Shown here in pieces: positions 8,060 through 15,992 of a stretch of DNA of 50,771 nt. The DNA comes from Parvularcula maris (GTDB lineage Bacteria; Pseudomonadota; Alphaproteobacteria; Caulobacterales; Parvularculaceae): contig NZ_JANIBC010000008.1 of NCBI RefSeq assembly GCF_024505085.1, positions 1-50,771 on the forward strand, read 5' to 3'. Every line of letters begins with the position of its first letter. Position 1 is the first letter of the stretch. The notes beneath the pieces are model-generated. The model was not told the DNA's origin. It ran no database searches and saw only the letters and a program-made list of their open reading frames with translations. A program made the position numbers and the translations under genes.

Positions 8060-9187
8060 ATGGACCTGATCGCACGGGTGATCGCCATCTTCGAAACGCC
8101 GACGGGCATGGCCGTTCTGGGCATGGCGGTGGTGGCTTTTCTGGCTCTGTTCGTCCTGGTGTTCTGGGACAGCCTGCACATGCCCCGGCGCGACCGGGTG
8201 GAGGAGCGCAGCTTCGACGCCGCCCCGCCGCCGCTCCTCGACCCCAAACTCATCACCCGAAGCGAGGAGGGCGGCTTCCGCGAGACGCGCCCCCGCTGGG
8301 TCCGCGCCGGTGTCCTGGCTGGGCTGGGCCTTCTGTTCCTGGTCTTCGGCAGCAATGTCGCCGACCAGCTCGGCAGCGACGCTGCGCGCGCGAGCTTCTC
8401 TTCGCCTCGCCCCCAGCCGGTTCAGGAGGCGAAGGCGGCCGAGACGGCGGCTCTACCGGCGGCTCCAGGCGGCCATGTGGACCTCTGTTCTCCCGAGGGC
8501 AGCCTGGCCGATGGCGGTGTGCGGGTCTGCGCGGACGGTGCTTCGGTCGGCTTCGACCTCTTGCGGCTCTCCGTCGGCGGTCAGTTCGTGCTCCGCCCCG
8601 TCTGGGCCTCGGACAAGGCGCCGACCTTCATCACCTCGGACAGCCACGCCGCCCCCTTCACCCTCGCCGACGGGGTTGCCTTCGCCGTCCCCGAGACCGC
8701 CCCGGCCCAGCGCTATGACGGCTATCTCGTCATCGGCGTGGGAGCGGACGAGGTCAGCCTGAAGCGCGAGGACGCGCTGCGCCGCTTCGCCGTGGCCAAG
8801 CTTTCCGGCGGCAACCGCTCCCACTGCGACACCAGCGAGCGGGTCTACAGCGCCACCGCCCATTTCGACGCGGCCAACGCCGCCGCCCTGGCCGAGCTGA
8901 AGAAGAGCGTCGAGGCCCTGCGCAAGAAAGCCCGGCGCAACGCCAAGGCCAAGGCGGAGCTCGACCAGGCCGAGCGACAGCTTGCGAGCGCGATGCTGCT
9001 CGTGACCGAGGCGCCCGCGCCCATCATCATCGGTATCGAGGCGGACCCCCTCTCCACCGACCTGCAGGCCGACATGCTGGCTGCGTCGCGTGTATTCTTG
9101 GAAGAACACGCGGACATCCTGCAGATCGACACGCCGAGCCCCGTCAGGGCTCTCTCCGCCTGCACCCGAGGGGCCGCTGCGTTTTGA
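8060..9187 (+). CDS. Membrane protein of unknown function with two helices and coiled coil
   Basis: 375 residues, not recognised. An N-terminal helix (about 17-37), a cytosolic-looking basic/acidic linker and a second helix (about 84-101, LAGLGLLFLVFG) are followed by a long hydrophilic region that would be periplasmic. That region has four cysteines (two in a short CSPEG...RVCAD stretch) and a charged helical segment near residues 277-313 (AALAELKKSVEALRKK and on), likely a coiled coil. Its stop codon overlaps the TTG start of the next gene (TTGA at 9184-9187), so the two are translationally coupled. No catalytic motif is evident. Confidence 0.65.
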   Translation: MDLIARVIAIFETPTGMAVLGMAVVAFLALFVLVFWDSLHMPRRDRVEERSFDAAPPPLLDPKLITRSEEGGFRETRPRWVRAGVLAGLGLLFLVFGSNVADQLGSDAARASFSSPRPQPVQEAKAAETAALPAAPGGHVDLCSPEGSLADGGVRVCADGASVGFDLLRLSVGGQFVLRPVWASDKAPTFITSDSHAAPFTLADGVAFAVPETAPAQRYDGYLVIGVGADEVSLKREDALRRFAVAKLSGGNRSHCDTSERVYSATAHFDAANAAALAELKKSVEALRKKARRNAKAKAELDQAERQLASAMLLVTEAPAPIIIGIEADPLSTDLQADMLAASRVFLEEHADILQIDTPSPVRALSACTRGAAAF

Positions 9188-9789
9188 CCATCGGTCAGCT
9201 CTACGGCTCCGCCTTCTCACCCTATGTTCGCCTCTGCAGGTTGGTTGCGGCCAAGGCCGGAGCCGAGGTGGGTTTCCGCCTCGCCGACCCCTTCGATCCC
9301 GAATACCGCGCAGTGAACCCTCTGGGCAAAGTGCCGGCGTTGAAAATGGCCGGGGACGGACCGCTTCTTCTCGACACCGGCCTCATCTGCCGCACCCTGA
9401 TAGGTGAGGGCCGAGACCTTCTTCCGTCGGCTAGGGCCGAGCGCCTGCAGCACGAAGCGGACATCGCCGTTCTCACCGGCGTCCTCGATCTCGGCGTCGC
9501 CCTTCTCATGGAGAAGCGCCGCGAGGCGGACATCTCGGCCAAGTGGCAGCAGCGGCGCATCGACGGGATCGAGCGGGCCTACCCCCTGATCGAGGCGGCT
9601 GCACCCAGGGCTGCCTCCTCCGCACCGGACGGATACCTCGCTCTCATGATGGTCTCGGCGCTTCAGTGGCTGGACTTCAGGCTGAGCGAGGAGCTGGACT
9701 GGCGCGCTGCCTGCCCAGGGGCGGCCAAGCTCGTGGACAGCCTGGCGGAGGACCCGGACGTCTCCGCCACCGATCCCAGCCGCGCCTGA
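9184..9789 (+). CDS. Glutathione S-transferase family protein
   Basis: 201 residues from TTG 9184, overlapping the previous stop by four bases. The N-terminal thioredoxin-like domain shows LYGSAFSPYVR in the catalytic-loop position and the cis-Pro motif LGKVPAL (near 55), followed by DTGLI in place of the usual ES-x-I glutathione-binding motif. The C-terminal half is all-helical, as in the family. A Ser in the SPYVR loop could serve as catalytic residue. Substrate unknown. The gene lies four bases before xth and probably shares its transcript. Confidence 0.75.
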   Translation: MTIGQLYGSAFSPYVRLCRLVAAKAGAEVGFRLADPFDPEYRAVNPLGKVPALKMAGDGPLLLDTGLICRTLIGEGRDLLPSARAERLQHEADIAVLTGVLDLGVALLMEKRREADISAKWQQRRIDGIERAYPLIEAAAPRAASSAPDGYLALMMVSALQWLDFRLSEELDWRAACPGAAKLVDSLAEDPDVSATDPSRA

Positions 9790-9793
9790 CCCC

Positions 9794-10591
9794 ATGCGCA
9801 TCGTCACTTGGAACATCAACTCCGTCCGCCTGCGCATCGCCTCGGTGGTGCGCTTCCTCGAAGAGCAGCAGCCTGACATTCTGTGCCTTCAGGAAACCAA
9901 GTGCCAGGACGATCAGTTCCCGCGCAAGGCCTTCGAGAAGGCGGGCTACCCGCACATGGCGATCAGCGGGCAGAAGGGTTACCACGGCGTCGCCACGGTC
10001 TCCCGCCACCCCTTCGAGGGACAGGAGGTCAAGGATTTCTGCGAGATGGGCGACTGCCGCCACGTGGCCGTGGGTCTGACGGGCGGCGTCCAGCTCCACA
10101 ATTTCTACGTCCCGGCGGGGGGTGATGAGCCCGACCCGGAGGTGAACCCCAAATTTCGCCACAAGCTCGACTTCCTGGACGAGATGACCGCCATGTTCGA
10201 GGGCGTCGGCCAAAAGAAGGCCATCCTCGTCGGCGACCTCAACATCGCCCCCGAAGAGAACGACGTCTGGTCGCACAAGCAGCTCCTCAAGGTCGTCTCC
10301 CACACCCCGGTAGAGGTGGAAGCCATGCGCAGGCTGATCGCCCAGGGCTTCGTCGACGTCGCCCGCGCCCTTCACCAGCCCGAGGACAAGCTCTACTCCT
10401 GGTGGAGTTACCGTTCGAAGGACTGGCTCGCCTCGAACCGCGGCCGCCGCCTCGACCATATCTGGGTGAGCGAGGCGCTGCAGGAGAAGGCGCTGGCTGG
10501 AGGGCTGCCCGCCTTCACCATCCACCAGGACGTGCGCGGATGGGAGCGCCCCTCCGACCACGCGCCGGTGTCGCTTGATCTAGAGCTCTAG
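9794..10591 (+). CDS. xthA: Exodeoxyribonuclease III
   Basis: 265 residues. Repairs abasic sites and 3'-blocked ends in DNA (AP endonuclease and 3'-5' exonuclease). Family motifs are in order: TWNINSVR (metal-binding Asn), LQETK (metal-binding Glu), GDLNIAP (catalytic Asp and Asn), a WWSYR segment, RLDHIW and the terminal SDHAPV with the catalytic His. Length fits the family. It starts at ATG 9794, four bases after the GST gene. Confidence 0.95.
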   Translation: MRIVTWNINSVRLRIASVVRFLEEQQPDILCLQETKCQDDQFPRKAFEKAGYPHMAISGQKGYHGVATVSRHPFEGQEVKDFCEMGDCRHVAVGLTGGVQLHNFYVPAGGDEPDPEVNPKFRHKLDFLDEMTAMFEGVGQKKAILVGDLNIAPEENDVWSHKQLLKVVSHTPVEVEAMRRLIAQGFVDVARALHQPEDKLYSWWSYRSKDWLASNRGRRLDHIWVSEALQEKALAGGLPAFTIHQDVRGWERPSDHAPVSLDLEL

Positions 10592-10600
10592 CCGCCCTAC

Positions 10601-10614
10601 GCGGAACGTTCCGC
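10601..10614. repeat. 14-bp perfect palindrome after xth
   Basis: GCGGAACGTTCCGC is a perfect palindrome ten bases past the xth stop. Function unknown; too short for a strong terminator and without a T run. Confidence 0.4.
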
Positions 10615-10655
10615 TCAACCGAAAGATCGCAACGGGGCTGAGCTTCGTCTGTTAG

Positions 10656-10760
10656 GGTGAGCGCCGTTCTCACCTCTCCCTCCGGGAGAGGTCGGAGGCT
10701 GCGTAGCAGGCTTCGGGTGAGGGCGTTCTTTGTGCTTGGCTCAGTCACCACTCGCCCTCA
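10656..10760. repeat. Palindromic intergenic repeat, family C
   Basis: The arm CTCACCTCTCCC, a short CTCTCCC/GGGAGAG hairpin and GGGTGAGGGCG are followed by an inverted CGCCCTCAC. The same layout occurs at 45604-45753. A REP/BIME-like element between convergent genes. Confidence 0.6.
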
Positions 10761-10831
10761 CTCGACATCAGAGATGAGCAGCCGACGGCACGCTGAGTGA
10801 GCCCCGCAACGCGGACCACCACCCCGACAGC

Positions 10832-10864
10832 AAAAACCCCGCCCGGCGGAAGGCCGGGCGGGGC
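10832..10864 (-). terminator. Rho-independent terminator of the MarR gene
   Basis: On the minus strand an 11-bp perfect GC stem (10837-10847 with 10853-10863), a five-base loop and a run of five T follow the MarR stop at 10896. Confidence 0.85.
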
Positions 10865-10895
10865 GGGTCCGAACCGGAAGGTGCGGACGATCAGC

Positions 10896-11528
10896 TTACT
10901 TCTTGGCGGCCTTCTTGCGAGGAGCCTTCCTGGCAGCTTTCTTAGCAGGTGCCTTCTTGGCGGCGGTCTTCTTAGCCGGGGCCTTCTTGGCAGCCGTCTT
11001 CTTAGCGGCGGTCTTCTTGGCAGCCTTCTTAGCCGGAGCCTTCTTCGCGGCCTTCTTGGCAGCAGGCTGACGCTTCGGTGCCATCTCCTCGGCCTCGATC
11101 TTCTCGAGCGCGTCGGCATAGGCCTTGAGCGACTTCATGAAGCTCGACTGCTGGGTCTTCGGCAGGGCGTCGAGGGCGGCAGCTTCCGCCTTCATCACCT
11201 TGCCCTCGTGGCTGGAGAGCACTTTCTTGCCGGACGCGGAGAGCTTCACCGCGTTGGCGCGGGCGTCGTCCTTCGTGCGCTGACGGGCGACATAGCCCTT
11301 CTTGCCAAGACGCGCGATCATGTCGGCAAGGGTGGAGCGGTCGATGCCGGTCTTGCGGACAAGATCGGTCTGGGACAGGCCTTCCTGCTCGCTGATCGCG
11401 TGAAGAACGGTGAACTGACGGGCAGTCAGACCGCCGGTACCGACCTCTTTCTTGTAGAGATCGTCCGCATATTGCTGTGCCCGGCGGAGGAGGTGGCCGG
11501 GGCTTTCCTTGAGCTCGTACTTCGCCAT
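10896..11528 (-). CDS. MarR-family regulator with histone H1-like Lys/Ala tail
   Basis: 210 residues. Residues 1-147 are a MarR winged-helix regulator: a dimerising N-terminal helix, an HTH around 52-82 (SQTDLVRKTGIDRSTLADMI) and a wing with RTKDDARA (85-92). Residues 149-210 are unrelated: a low-complexity tail of AAKK, APAKK and TAAKK repeats with a KAPRKKAAKK end, like the C-terminal tail of histone H1 and bacterial H1-like proteins. Such tails bind DNA non-specifically, so this regulator may also compact DNA or scan it. The repeat region keeps its frame and has varied codons, so it is not an assembly artefact. It has its own strong terminator, and its promoter region is shared with the divergent Nudix gene. 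Confidence 0.9.
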   Translation of the reverse strand: MAKYELKESPGHLLRRAQQYADDLYKKEVGTGGLTARQFTVLHAISEQEGLSQTDLVRKTGIDRSTLADMIARLGKKGYVARQRTKDDARANAVKLSASGKKVLSSHEGKVMKAEAAALDALPKTQQSSFMKSLKAYADALEKIEAEEMAPKRQPAAKKAAKKAPAKKAAKKTAAKKTAAKKAPAKKTAAKKAPAKKAARKAPRKKAAKK

Positions 11529-11588
11529 GATGTCACTTCTTTCTGACGTCTGAGGCGCGAGACTTCACCGCGCCGGCTTTCACAAAAA

Positions 11589-11602
11589 GAGGCGTCCGCC
11601 TC
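11589..11602. promoter_or_regulatory. Candidate operator (inverted repeat) upstream of the MarR gene
   Basis: GAGGCG-TC-CGCCTC lies 61 bases before the MarR start, in the intergenic region shared with the Nudix gene. MarR regulators commonly bind such inverted repeats in their own promoters. The assignment is positional only. Confidence 0.3.
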
Positions 11603-11771
11603 GGTTTTGTCCGCTTTCTGGACCCCCGCATACTGAACGCCTACGATTGGCACTTGACACGGCTGCCTTAACGAACGTTTGCAGTTTGGGTGCTTCGCCT
11701 ACGGATGCAACACTTTTCGTGCCCGAAACGATAGGCGAGCTGAGATTCAGGGTACGAAAAAAGGAAATGTG

Positions 11772-12311
11772 ATGATGTCCGACGGTCAGGCCATGCCCTC
11801 TTTCGCCCTGAAAGTGCCCGAAGGAGACGACCGGGAGCGGAATGTCTGCACAAGGTGCGGCTTCGTCGCCTATCAGAACCCGAAGATTGTAACCGGAAGC
11901 GTGGCTACCACCGAAGATGGCAGGATACTGCTCTGCAAACGGGCTATCGAGCCTGGCTTTGGCTTCTGGACCCTTCCGGCTGGCTATATGGAGCTGGGCG
12001 AGAGCGTCGAGCAGTCCGCCCGCAGAGAGGCGAGGGAGGAGGCCGGAGCCGACCTGGAGCTCGACCGCGTGCTGGCGGTCTACTCAGTACCCAGGATCAG
12101 CCAGGTACAGATCATGTTCAGGGCGAAGCTCCTCAACGCGGACAGCATCACGCCGGGGCCGGAGAGCCAGGAGCTGATGCTCGCTTCGTGGGAAGACATT
12201 CCGTGGGACGAGCTGGCCTTTCCCACCGTCGTCTGGGCGCTCAGGCAGCACAGGGAAGTGGAGGGGAGGGCGGACTTTCCGCCGTTCTCGAACCCGGCGG
12301 ATGGGGTGTGA
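11772..12311 (+). CDS. Nudix hydrolase with zinc-ribbon-like N-terminus
   Basis: 179 residues from ATG 11772 (MMSDGQ), preceded by AAGGAAA; the open frame extends upstream to 11679, but without a ribosome binding site. The Nudix box is intact near residues 71-93: G-YMELG-E-SVEQSAR-REAREEAGA, giving the metal-binding REAREE core for hydrolysis of nucleoside-diphosphate-linked substrates. A C-x-x-C pair (NVCTRCGF, near 25-30) begins an NADH-pyrophosphatase-type zinc ribbon, but a second pair is not visible. The NPK and GFGFWTLPAGY segments are typical of the subfamily. Substrate cannot be told from sequence. Confidence 0.85.
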   Translation: MMSDGQAMPSFALKVPEGDDRERNVCTRCGFVAYQNPKIVTGSVATTEDGRILLCKRAIEPGFGFWTLPAGYMELGESVEQSARREAREEAGADLELDRVLAVYSVPRISQVQIMFRAKLLNADSITPGPESQELMLASWEDIPWDELAFPTVVWALRQHREVEGRADFPPFSNPADGV

Positions 12312-12321
12312 GGACTACCTG

Positions 12322-12453
12322 CCGTCATCCCGGAAGCCGAAGGCTATCCGGGACCCATGGACCAAACCTGCAATATTGTCCCGACCGTCGTTCTTTCTAC
12401 CGATCCCAGGCCATGGGTCCCGGATAAGTGCTGCGCACTTTCCGGGATGACGG
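12322..12453. repeat. Palindromic repeat, family A, copy 1 (132 bp)
   Basis: Outer arms CCGTCATCCCGGA and TCCGGGATGACGG are inverted, and inner arms GGGACCCATGG and CCATGGGTCCC are inverted again. Each arm can also fold on its own (CCGGA-AGCC-GAA-GGCT-TCCGG type). It lies between the convergent Nudix and ispZ genes. Four more copies are in this window. Confidence 0.85.
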
Positions 12454-12473
12454 CACCGACAAAGAGGTCGGGC

Positions 12474-13151
12474 CTACGAACCCTCAGCCTGCGCCGCGTG
12501 CTTCATCAGGAACGGCGCGTTGGCCGCGATGAAGGCGAAATAGGCGAGGGTGAAGCCGAAGAGCTTGAGGTTCACCCAGACCGCTTCGCCTGCGCACTCC
12601 ACATCCGGCACGCAGTCCGCCGTCAGGGTACGCCAGGCGATCTCGTTGGCGACCGCAGCGGCGGCGTTGTAGGCGACGAAGCGCCAGGTCAGAATCCGCC
12701 ATTTGTCGTCGGGCATATCGAAGGCGCCACCGAAAAGCTTCCTGAGAAAGATCTGTCGGAAGAACAAACCCCCGCCCAGCACCAGAGCCGTGATGCCATA
12801 GATGGCCGTAGGCTTCATGTATGTGAACGCTTTGTTCTGGAAAACGAAGGTCAGCGTACCGGTCAGCAGAACGATTGCTCCAGTGATTGCCAACATGGGC
12901 GCCACCCGCTTCGTGCGGACAATAGAATAAGCGAAGGCAACCACGAAAGCCGGTAGAAAGAGTGCGAGCGCGCAATAGAGCTCACCGCTCGGCTCCGCGA
13001 AGAGCTCCGTACCGAACAGGCCGTCAAGCAGCGGCCCCACCTTGCCGTTGAGGAAGTAGCCGCCCATGAAGAAGGCCAGCGGCCCCAGCTCCACGGCCAG
13101 CTTCTCGTTGCCGTCAAGGGCGACTGGCCCGGTGCCCGGTGCGCGTTCCAT
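12474..13151 (-). CDS. ispZ: Inner membrane septation protein IspZ/YciB
   Basis: 225 residues with five to six hydrophobic helices. The family start LGPLAFFMGGY-x-LNG, the middle segment FQNKAFTYMKPTAIYGI and the terminal WVNLKLFGFTLAYF-x-FIAAN are all visible and typical of YciB/IspZ, a cytoplasmic-membrane protein linked to cell division and envelope integrity. It lies downstream of ftsY on the same strand, the usual alphaproteobacterial order, but separated from it by a palindromic repeat. Confidence 0.9.
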   Translation of the reverse strand: MERAPGTGPVALDGNEKLAVELGPLAFFMGGYFLNGKVGPLLDGLFGTELFAEPSGELYCALALFLPAFVVAFAYSIVRTKRVAPMLAITGAIVLLTGTLTFVFQNKAFTYMKPTAIYGITALVLGGGLFFRQIFLRKLFGGAFDMPDDKWRILTWRFVAYNAAAAVANEIAWRTLTADCVPDVECAGEAVWVNLKLFGFTLAYFAFIAANAPFLMKHAAQAEGS

Positions 13152-13198
13152 ACGGATGTTCCTCTCCCGAACTTCTATAGAGGTTGCGACCGCCGCTT

Positions 13199-13318
13199 CC
13201 TCCCCCTCAGCCTACCGGCAGCTCCCCCTCAAAGAGGGGGAGCAATTATGAGAGCCGCCGCCGCCCACTGCTTCCCTCCCCCATGGAATGGGGGAGGTGC
13301 CCGAAGGGCGGAGGGGGC
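13199..13318. repeat. Palindromic repeat, family B, copy 1
   Basis: Begins CCTCCCCCTCAGCC, then GGCAGCTCCCCCTC paired with GAGGGGGAGC, then CCCTCCCCCAT/ATGGGGGAGG, and ends GCCCGAAGGGCGGAGGGGGC. It fills the ftsY-ispZ gap. Other copies are at 15873 and 27589. Confidence 0.8.
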
Positions 13319-14596
13319 TCAAACGTCGGCCGTCAGCGCACGGGCGAACTCGCCTGCGTCGAACGGCCGTAGGTCGTCGATGCCCTCACCAACGCCGATA
13401 TAGTGGATGGGCAGCTCGAACTTGTCACCCAGTGCAACAAGGATGCCGCCGCGGGCCGTGCCGTCGAGCTTGGTCATGACGAGGCCCGTGACCCCTGCGA
13501 TCTCGGTGAAGGCAGAGGCCTGGCTGATGGCGTTCTGGCCCACCGTGGCGTCGAGCACCAAGAGCGTGTCGTGGGGCGCCTCGGGGGCGAGCTTCTTGAT
13601 GACACGGACGATCTTGCCGAGCTCGTCCATCAGCTCGCTGCGGTTCTGGAGGCGCCCTGCCGTGTCGATCAGGACGACATCGTGACCTTCGGTGCGGGCT
13701 TTCTCGATGGCTTCATAGGCCAGCCCCGCCGCGTCCGCCCCGTTGGGTTTGGTCAGCACGGGCACGTTCGCCCGCTCACCCCAAACGGCGAGCTGCTCGA
13801 TGGCGGCGGCGCGGAACGTGTCCCCTGCCGCGAGGAGCACGGAATGCCCTTCGGCCTTCATCTTGCTGGCGAGCTTGCCGATGGTCGTAGTCTTGCCGGC
13901 CCCGTTGACGCCGACCACGAGGATGACGTGGGGGGCATGGGACGGGTTCACCGCCAACGGCTTTTCCAGCGGACGGAGGGTATCGGCGACCACCTCGGCG
14001 AGGATGGCCTTCACCTCCTCATCGGTGACGTCCTGACCGACCCGCTCGCGGCGCAGGCGGCCCACCACCTCCTCCGTGGGCCCCGTGCCGAGATCGGCGG
14101 AGAGGAGGAGGTCTTCGAGTTCCTCTAAGGTGTCCTCGTCGAGCTTCTTCTTGGTGAAGATGTCGGTGACGCCGGTGGTCAGCTTGGTCGAGGTGCGGCT
14201 CAGCCCCTCGGTCAGCCTGCCGAAGAAGCCGCGCTTCCTCGGCGGCTCCTCTGGCGTTTGGGGTGCGGGCGGACGTTCAGCCTCCGGCGCAGGTGCCCGC
14301 TTCTCCTCCGCCGGGGTGGTCTGTCGGGGCTCTTCGTCCTCGTCCGCAACGCCGCCCTCTTCTTCGGGGACCTGGTTGAGGAAGCGGGCATCACCCGCCT
14401 CGCTATCTTCCTCCGCGTTGGCCGCCGCTCGCTCGCGGTCACCGCCGCGGCCCAGGTCGGGCGCCTTGCCCTCGGGAATGGCAGGGTTCGGCGAGGCGTC
14501 AGGGTCTCGGGCCTTGTCGTAGGTCGGCTCGTCCACCGGGTCGTGGCTCTTGCCGCCGAACAGGCGGGACATGAAGCCTTTCTTCTTCTCAGCCAT
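13319..14596 (-). CDS. ftsY: Signal recognition particle receptor FtsY
   Basis: 425 residues. GTPase that docks SRP-bound ribosomes at the membrane for co-translational insertion. The first 120 residues are acidic and Pro-rich (A domain); the N domain spans about 125-215. The GTPase (NG) motifs are complete: GVNGAGKTT (229-237), DTFRAAA (259-265), DTAGR (311-315), TKLDGTARGG (375-384) and GVGEGIDDL (401-409). AAGGAG precedes ATG 14596. The start lies 18 bases after the mtaB stop, so the two are co-transcribed. Confidence 0.97.
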   Translation of the reverse strand: MAEKKKGFMSRLFGGKSHDPVDEPTYDKARDPDASPNPAIPEGKAPDLGRGGDRERAAANAEEDSEAGDARFLNQVPEEEGGVADEDEEPRQTTPAEEKRAPAPEAERPPAPQTPEEPPRKRGFFGRLTEGLSRTSTKLTTGVTDIFTKKKLDEDTLEELEDLLLSADLGTGPTEEVVGRLRRERVGQDVTDEEVKAILAEVVADTLRPLEKPLAVNPSHAPHVILVVGVNGAGKTTTIGKLASKMKAEGHSVLLAAGDTFRAAAIEQLAVWGERANVPVLTKPNGADAAGLAYEAIEKARTEGHDVVLIDTAGRLQNRSELMDELGKIVRVIKKLAPEAPHDTLLVLDATVGQNAISQASAFTEIAGVTGLVMTKLDGTARGGILVALGDKFELPIHYIGVGEGIDDLRPFDAGEFARALTADV

Positions 14597-14614
14597 GGGC
14601 TCTCCTTATGCTTT

Positions 14615-15829
14615 CTACCTGGTCGGAACAGCCAGAAGGTGCCGACCGTCGCGCCCGGTGAGACGAACAGGCACCCTTTGCCCTGCTTCGGCACCAGCGG
14701 AAGGGGGCAGAAGCACCTCGGTGAAGTTCGGCAGGCGGCCTTTCGGCGCGCCGTCCTTGATCTCTTCGATGAGAGCGACCGCTTCCGTTCCTACCTGCGC
14801 ATCAAGGTGCCTCCTCAGCGCCGCCGCCGCCACTTCCCGAAGCCTTGCGGCACGTTCCTTGACCACCTCGCGGGGAAGCTGCGGCATCTTAGCGGCGGGC
14901 GTTCCCTCGCGCGGCGAGAAGGGAAAGACGTGGACGTAAGCCAGGCCGCACTCCTCCACGAGGCGAAGGGAGTTCTCGAACATCCCCTCCGTCTCCGTCG
15001 GGAAACCGGCGATGAGGTCGGCACCGAAGGCCATCTCAGGGCGGGCGTCCTTCAAGCGGGCGCAGAGCTCCACGGCATCGGTCCGGCTGTGGCGCCGCTT
15101 CATCCGCTTCAGGATCATGTCGTCGCCTGCCTGAAGCGAGAGATGGGCATAGGGCGCGATGCGCTCCACCTCAGTCATCAGAGGGAAGAGCCGGTCGTCG
15201 ATCTCCGCCCCGTCGATGGAGCTGAGGCGGATGTCCACGGCCTGCGGCAGGGCTTCGTTCAAAGCCTCAACCAGATGGCCGAGGCCCAAACCCTCACCAA
15301 GGTCCGGCCCCCAGGAGGTGAGGTCCACACCGGTGAGCACGATCTCCTTCGCGCCCCGCTCGGTGAGCTTGAGCGCCTCCTCACAAGCCGCAGCAATGGG
15401 CTTCGAGCGCGCATCGCCGCGGCCGTAGGGAATGATGCAGAAGGTACAGCGGTGGTCACAGCCGTTCTGCACCTCCAGCGGCGCGCGGACGTCGAGATAC
15501 CTCGGTCCCGGCGCTGCTTCATGCACTGACCACAACGAGGGGTGTAGCTTCTCCTGGTTGGGCAGGCGGCGCGTCACCTCGGGCATGGCCTCGAAGGCTT
15601 GCGGCTCGATCTCGGCGGCGCAGCCGGTGACGATGACCTCGCGGCCGGGATGCTCCTTAGCGGCCCGGCGGATGGCTTGGCGGCTCTGGCGCACGGCCTC
15701 CCTTGTGACCGCGCAGGTGTTGACGATCACCGGCGCCCGCCCGCCGCGCTCGGCGAGAGCGGCCATGCCCTCGGTCTCCGCCGCGTTGAGGCGGCAGCCC
15801 AGGCTGATGGTGACGGCGCGCTCGGTCAT
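14615..15829 (-). CDS. mtaB: tRNA t6A37 methylthiotransferase MtaB
   Basis: 404 residues from ATG 15829 (MTERAV); ATG 15838 is possible too. Converts t6A37 to ms2t6A37 in tRNAs reading ANN codons, using two 4Fe-4S clusters. The N-terminal cluster ligands are C12 (LGCRLN), C39 (NTCAVT) and C70 (VTGCAAE). The radical SAM triad is C124-x3-C128-x2-C131 (CDHRCTFC). A C-terminal TRAM-like domain ends the protein. The open frame runs 260 bases further upstream to 16102, but that stretch translates a palindromic repeat and the dapF tail and is not real coding. It sits between dapF and ftsY. Confidence 0.95.
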   Translation of the reverse strand: MTERAVTISLGCRLNAAETEGMAALAERGGRAPVIVNTCAVTREAVRQSRQAIRRAAKEHPGREVIVTGCAAEIEPQAFEAMPEVTRRLPNQEKLHPSLWSVHEAAPGPRYLDVRAPLEVQNGCDHRCTFCIIPYGRGDARSKPIAAACEEALKLTERGAKEIVLTGVDLTSWGPDLGEGLGLGHLVEALNEALPQAVDIRLSSIDGAEIDDRLFPLMTEVERIAPYAHLSLQAGDDMILKRMKRRHSRTDAVELCARLKDARPEMAFGADLIAGFPTETEGMFENSLRLVEECGLAYVHVFPFSPREGTPAAKMPQLPREVVKERAARLREVAAAALRRHLDAQVGTEAVALIEEIKDGAPKGRLPNFTEVLLPPSAGAEAGQRVPVRLTGRDGRHLLAVPTR

Positions 15830-15872
15830 CGCGCCCATGTGCGGGGTGGAGGGAGTGGGTGCAAGGGGCGTA

Positions 15873-15986
15873 GCCCCCTCCGCCCTCCGGGCACCTCCCC
15901 CACCAGTGGGGGAGGGAAGCAGAACCAACCTCGCTCTCTTTTCGCTCCCCCACCTGTGGGGGAGCTGCCGGTAGGCTGAGGGGGCG
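15873..15986. repeat. Palindromic repeat, family B, copy 2 (inverted)
   Basis: Reverse-complement orientation of the element at 13199: GCCCCCTCCGCCCTCCGGGC ... GGGGGAGCTGCC...GGCTGAGGGGGC. It fills the gap between the dapF stop and the mtaB start. Confidence 0.8.
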
Positions 15987-15992
15987 GCGGCG

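Noticed and set aside
10920-11070. Repetitive DNA in the MarR gene as a satellite or assembly error
   Set aside because: The repeats keep the frame, use varied codons and encode a recognised type of Lys/Ala tail, so they are coding.
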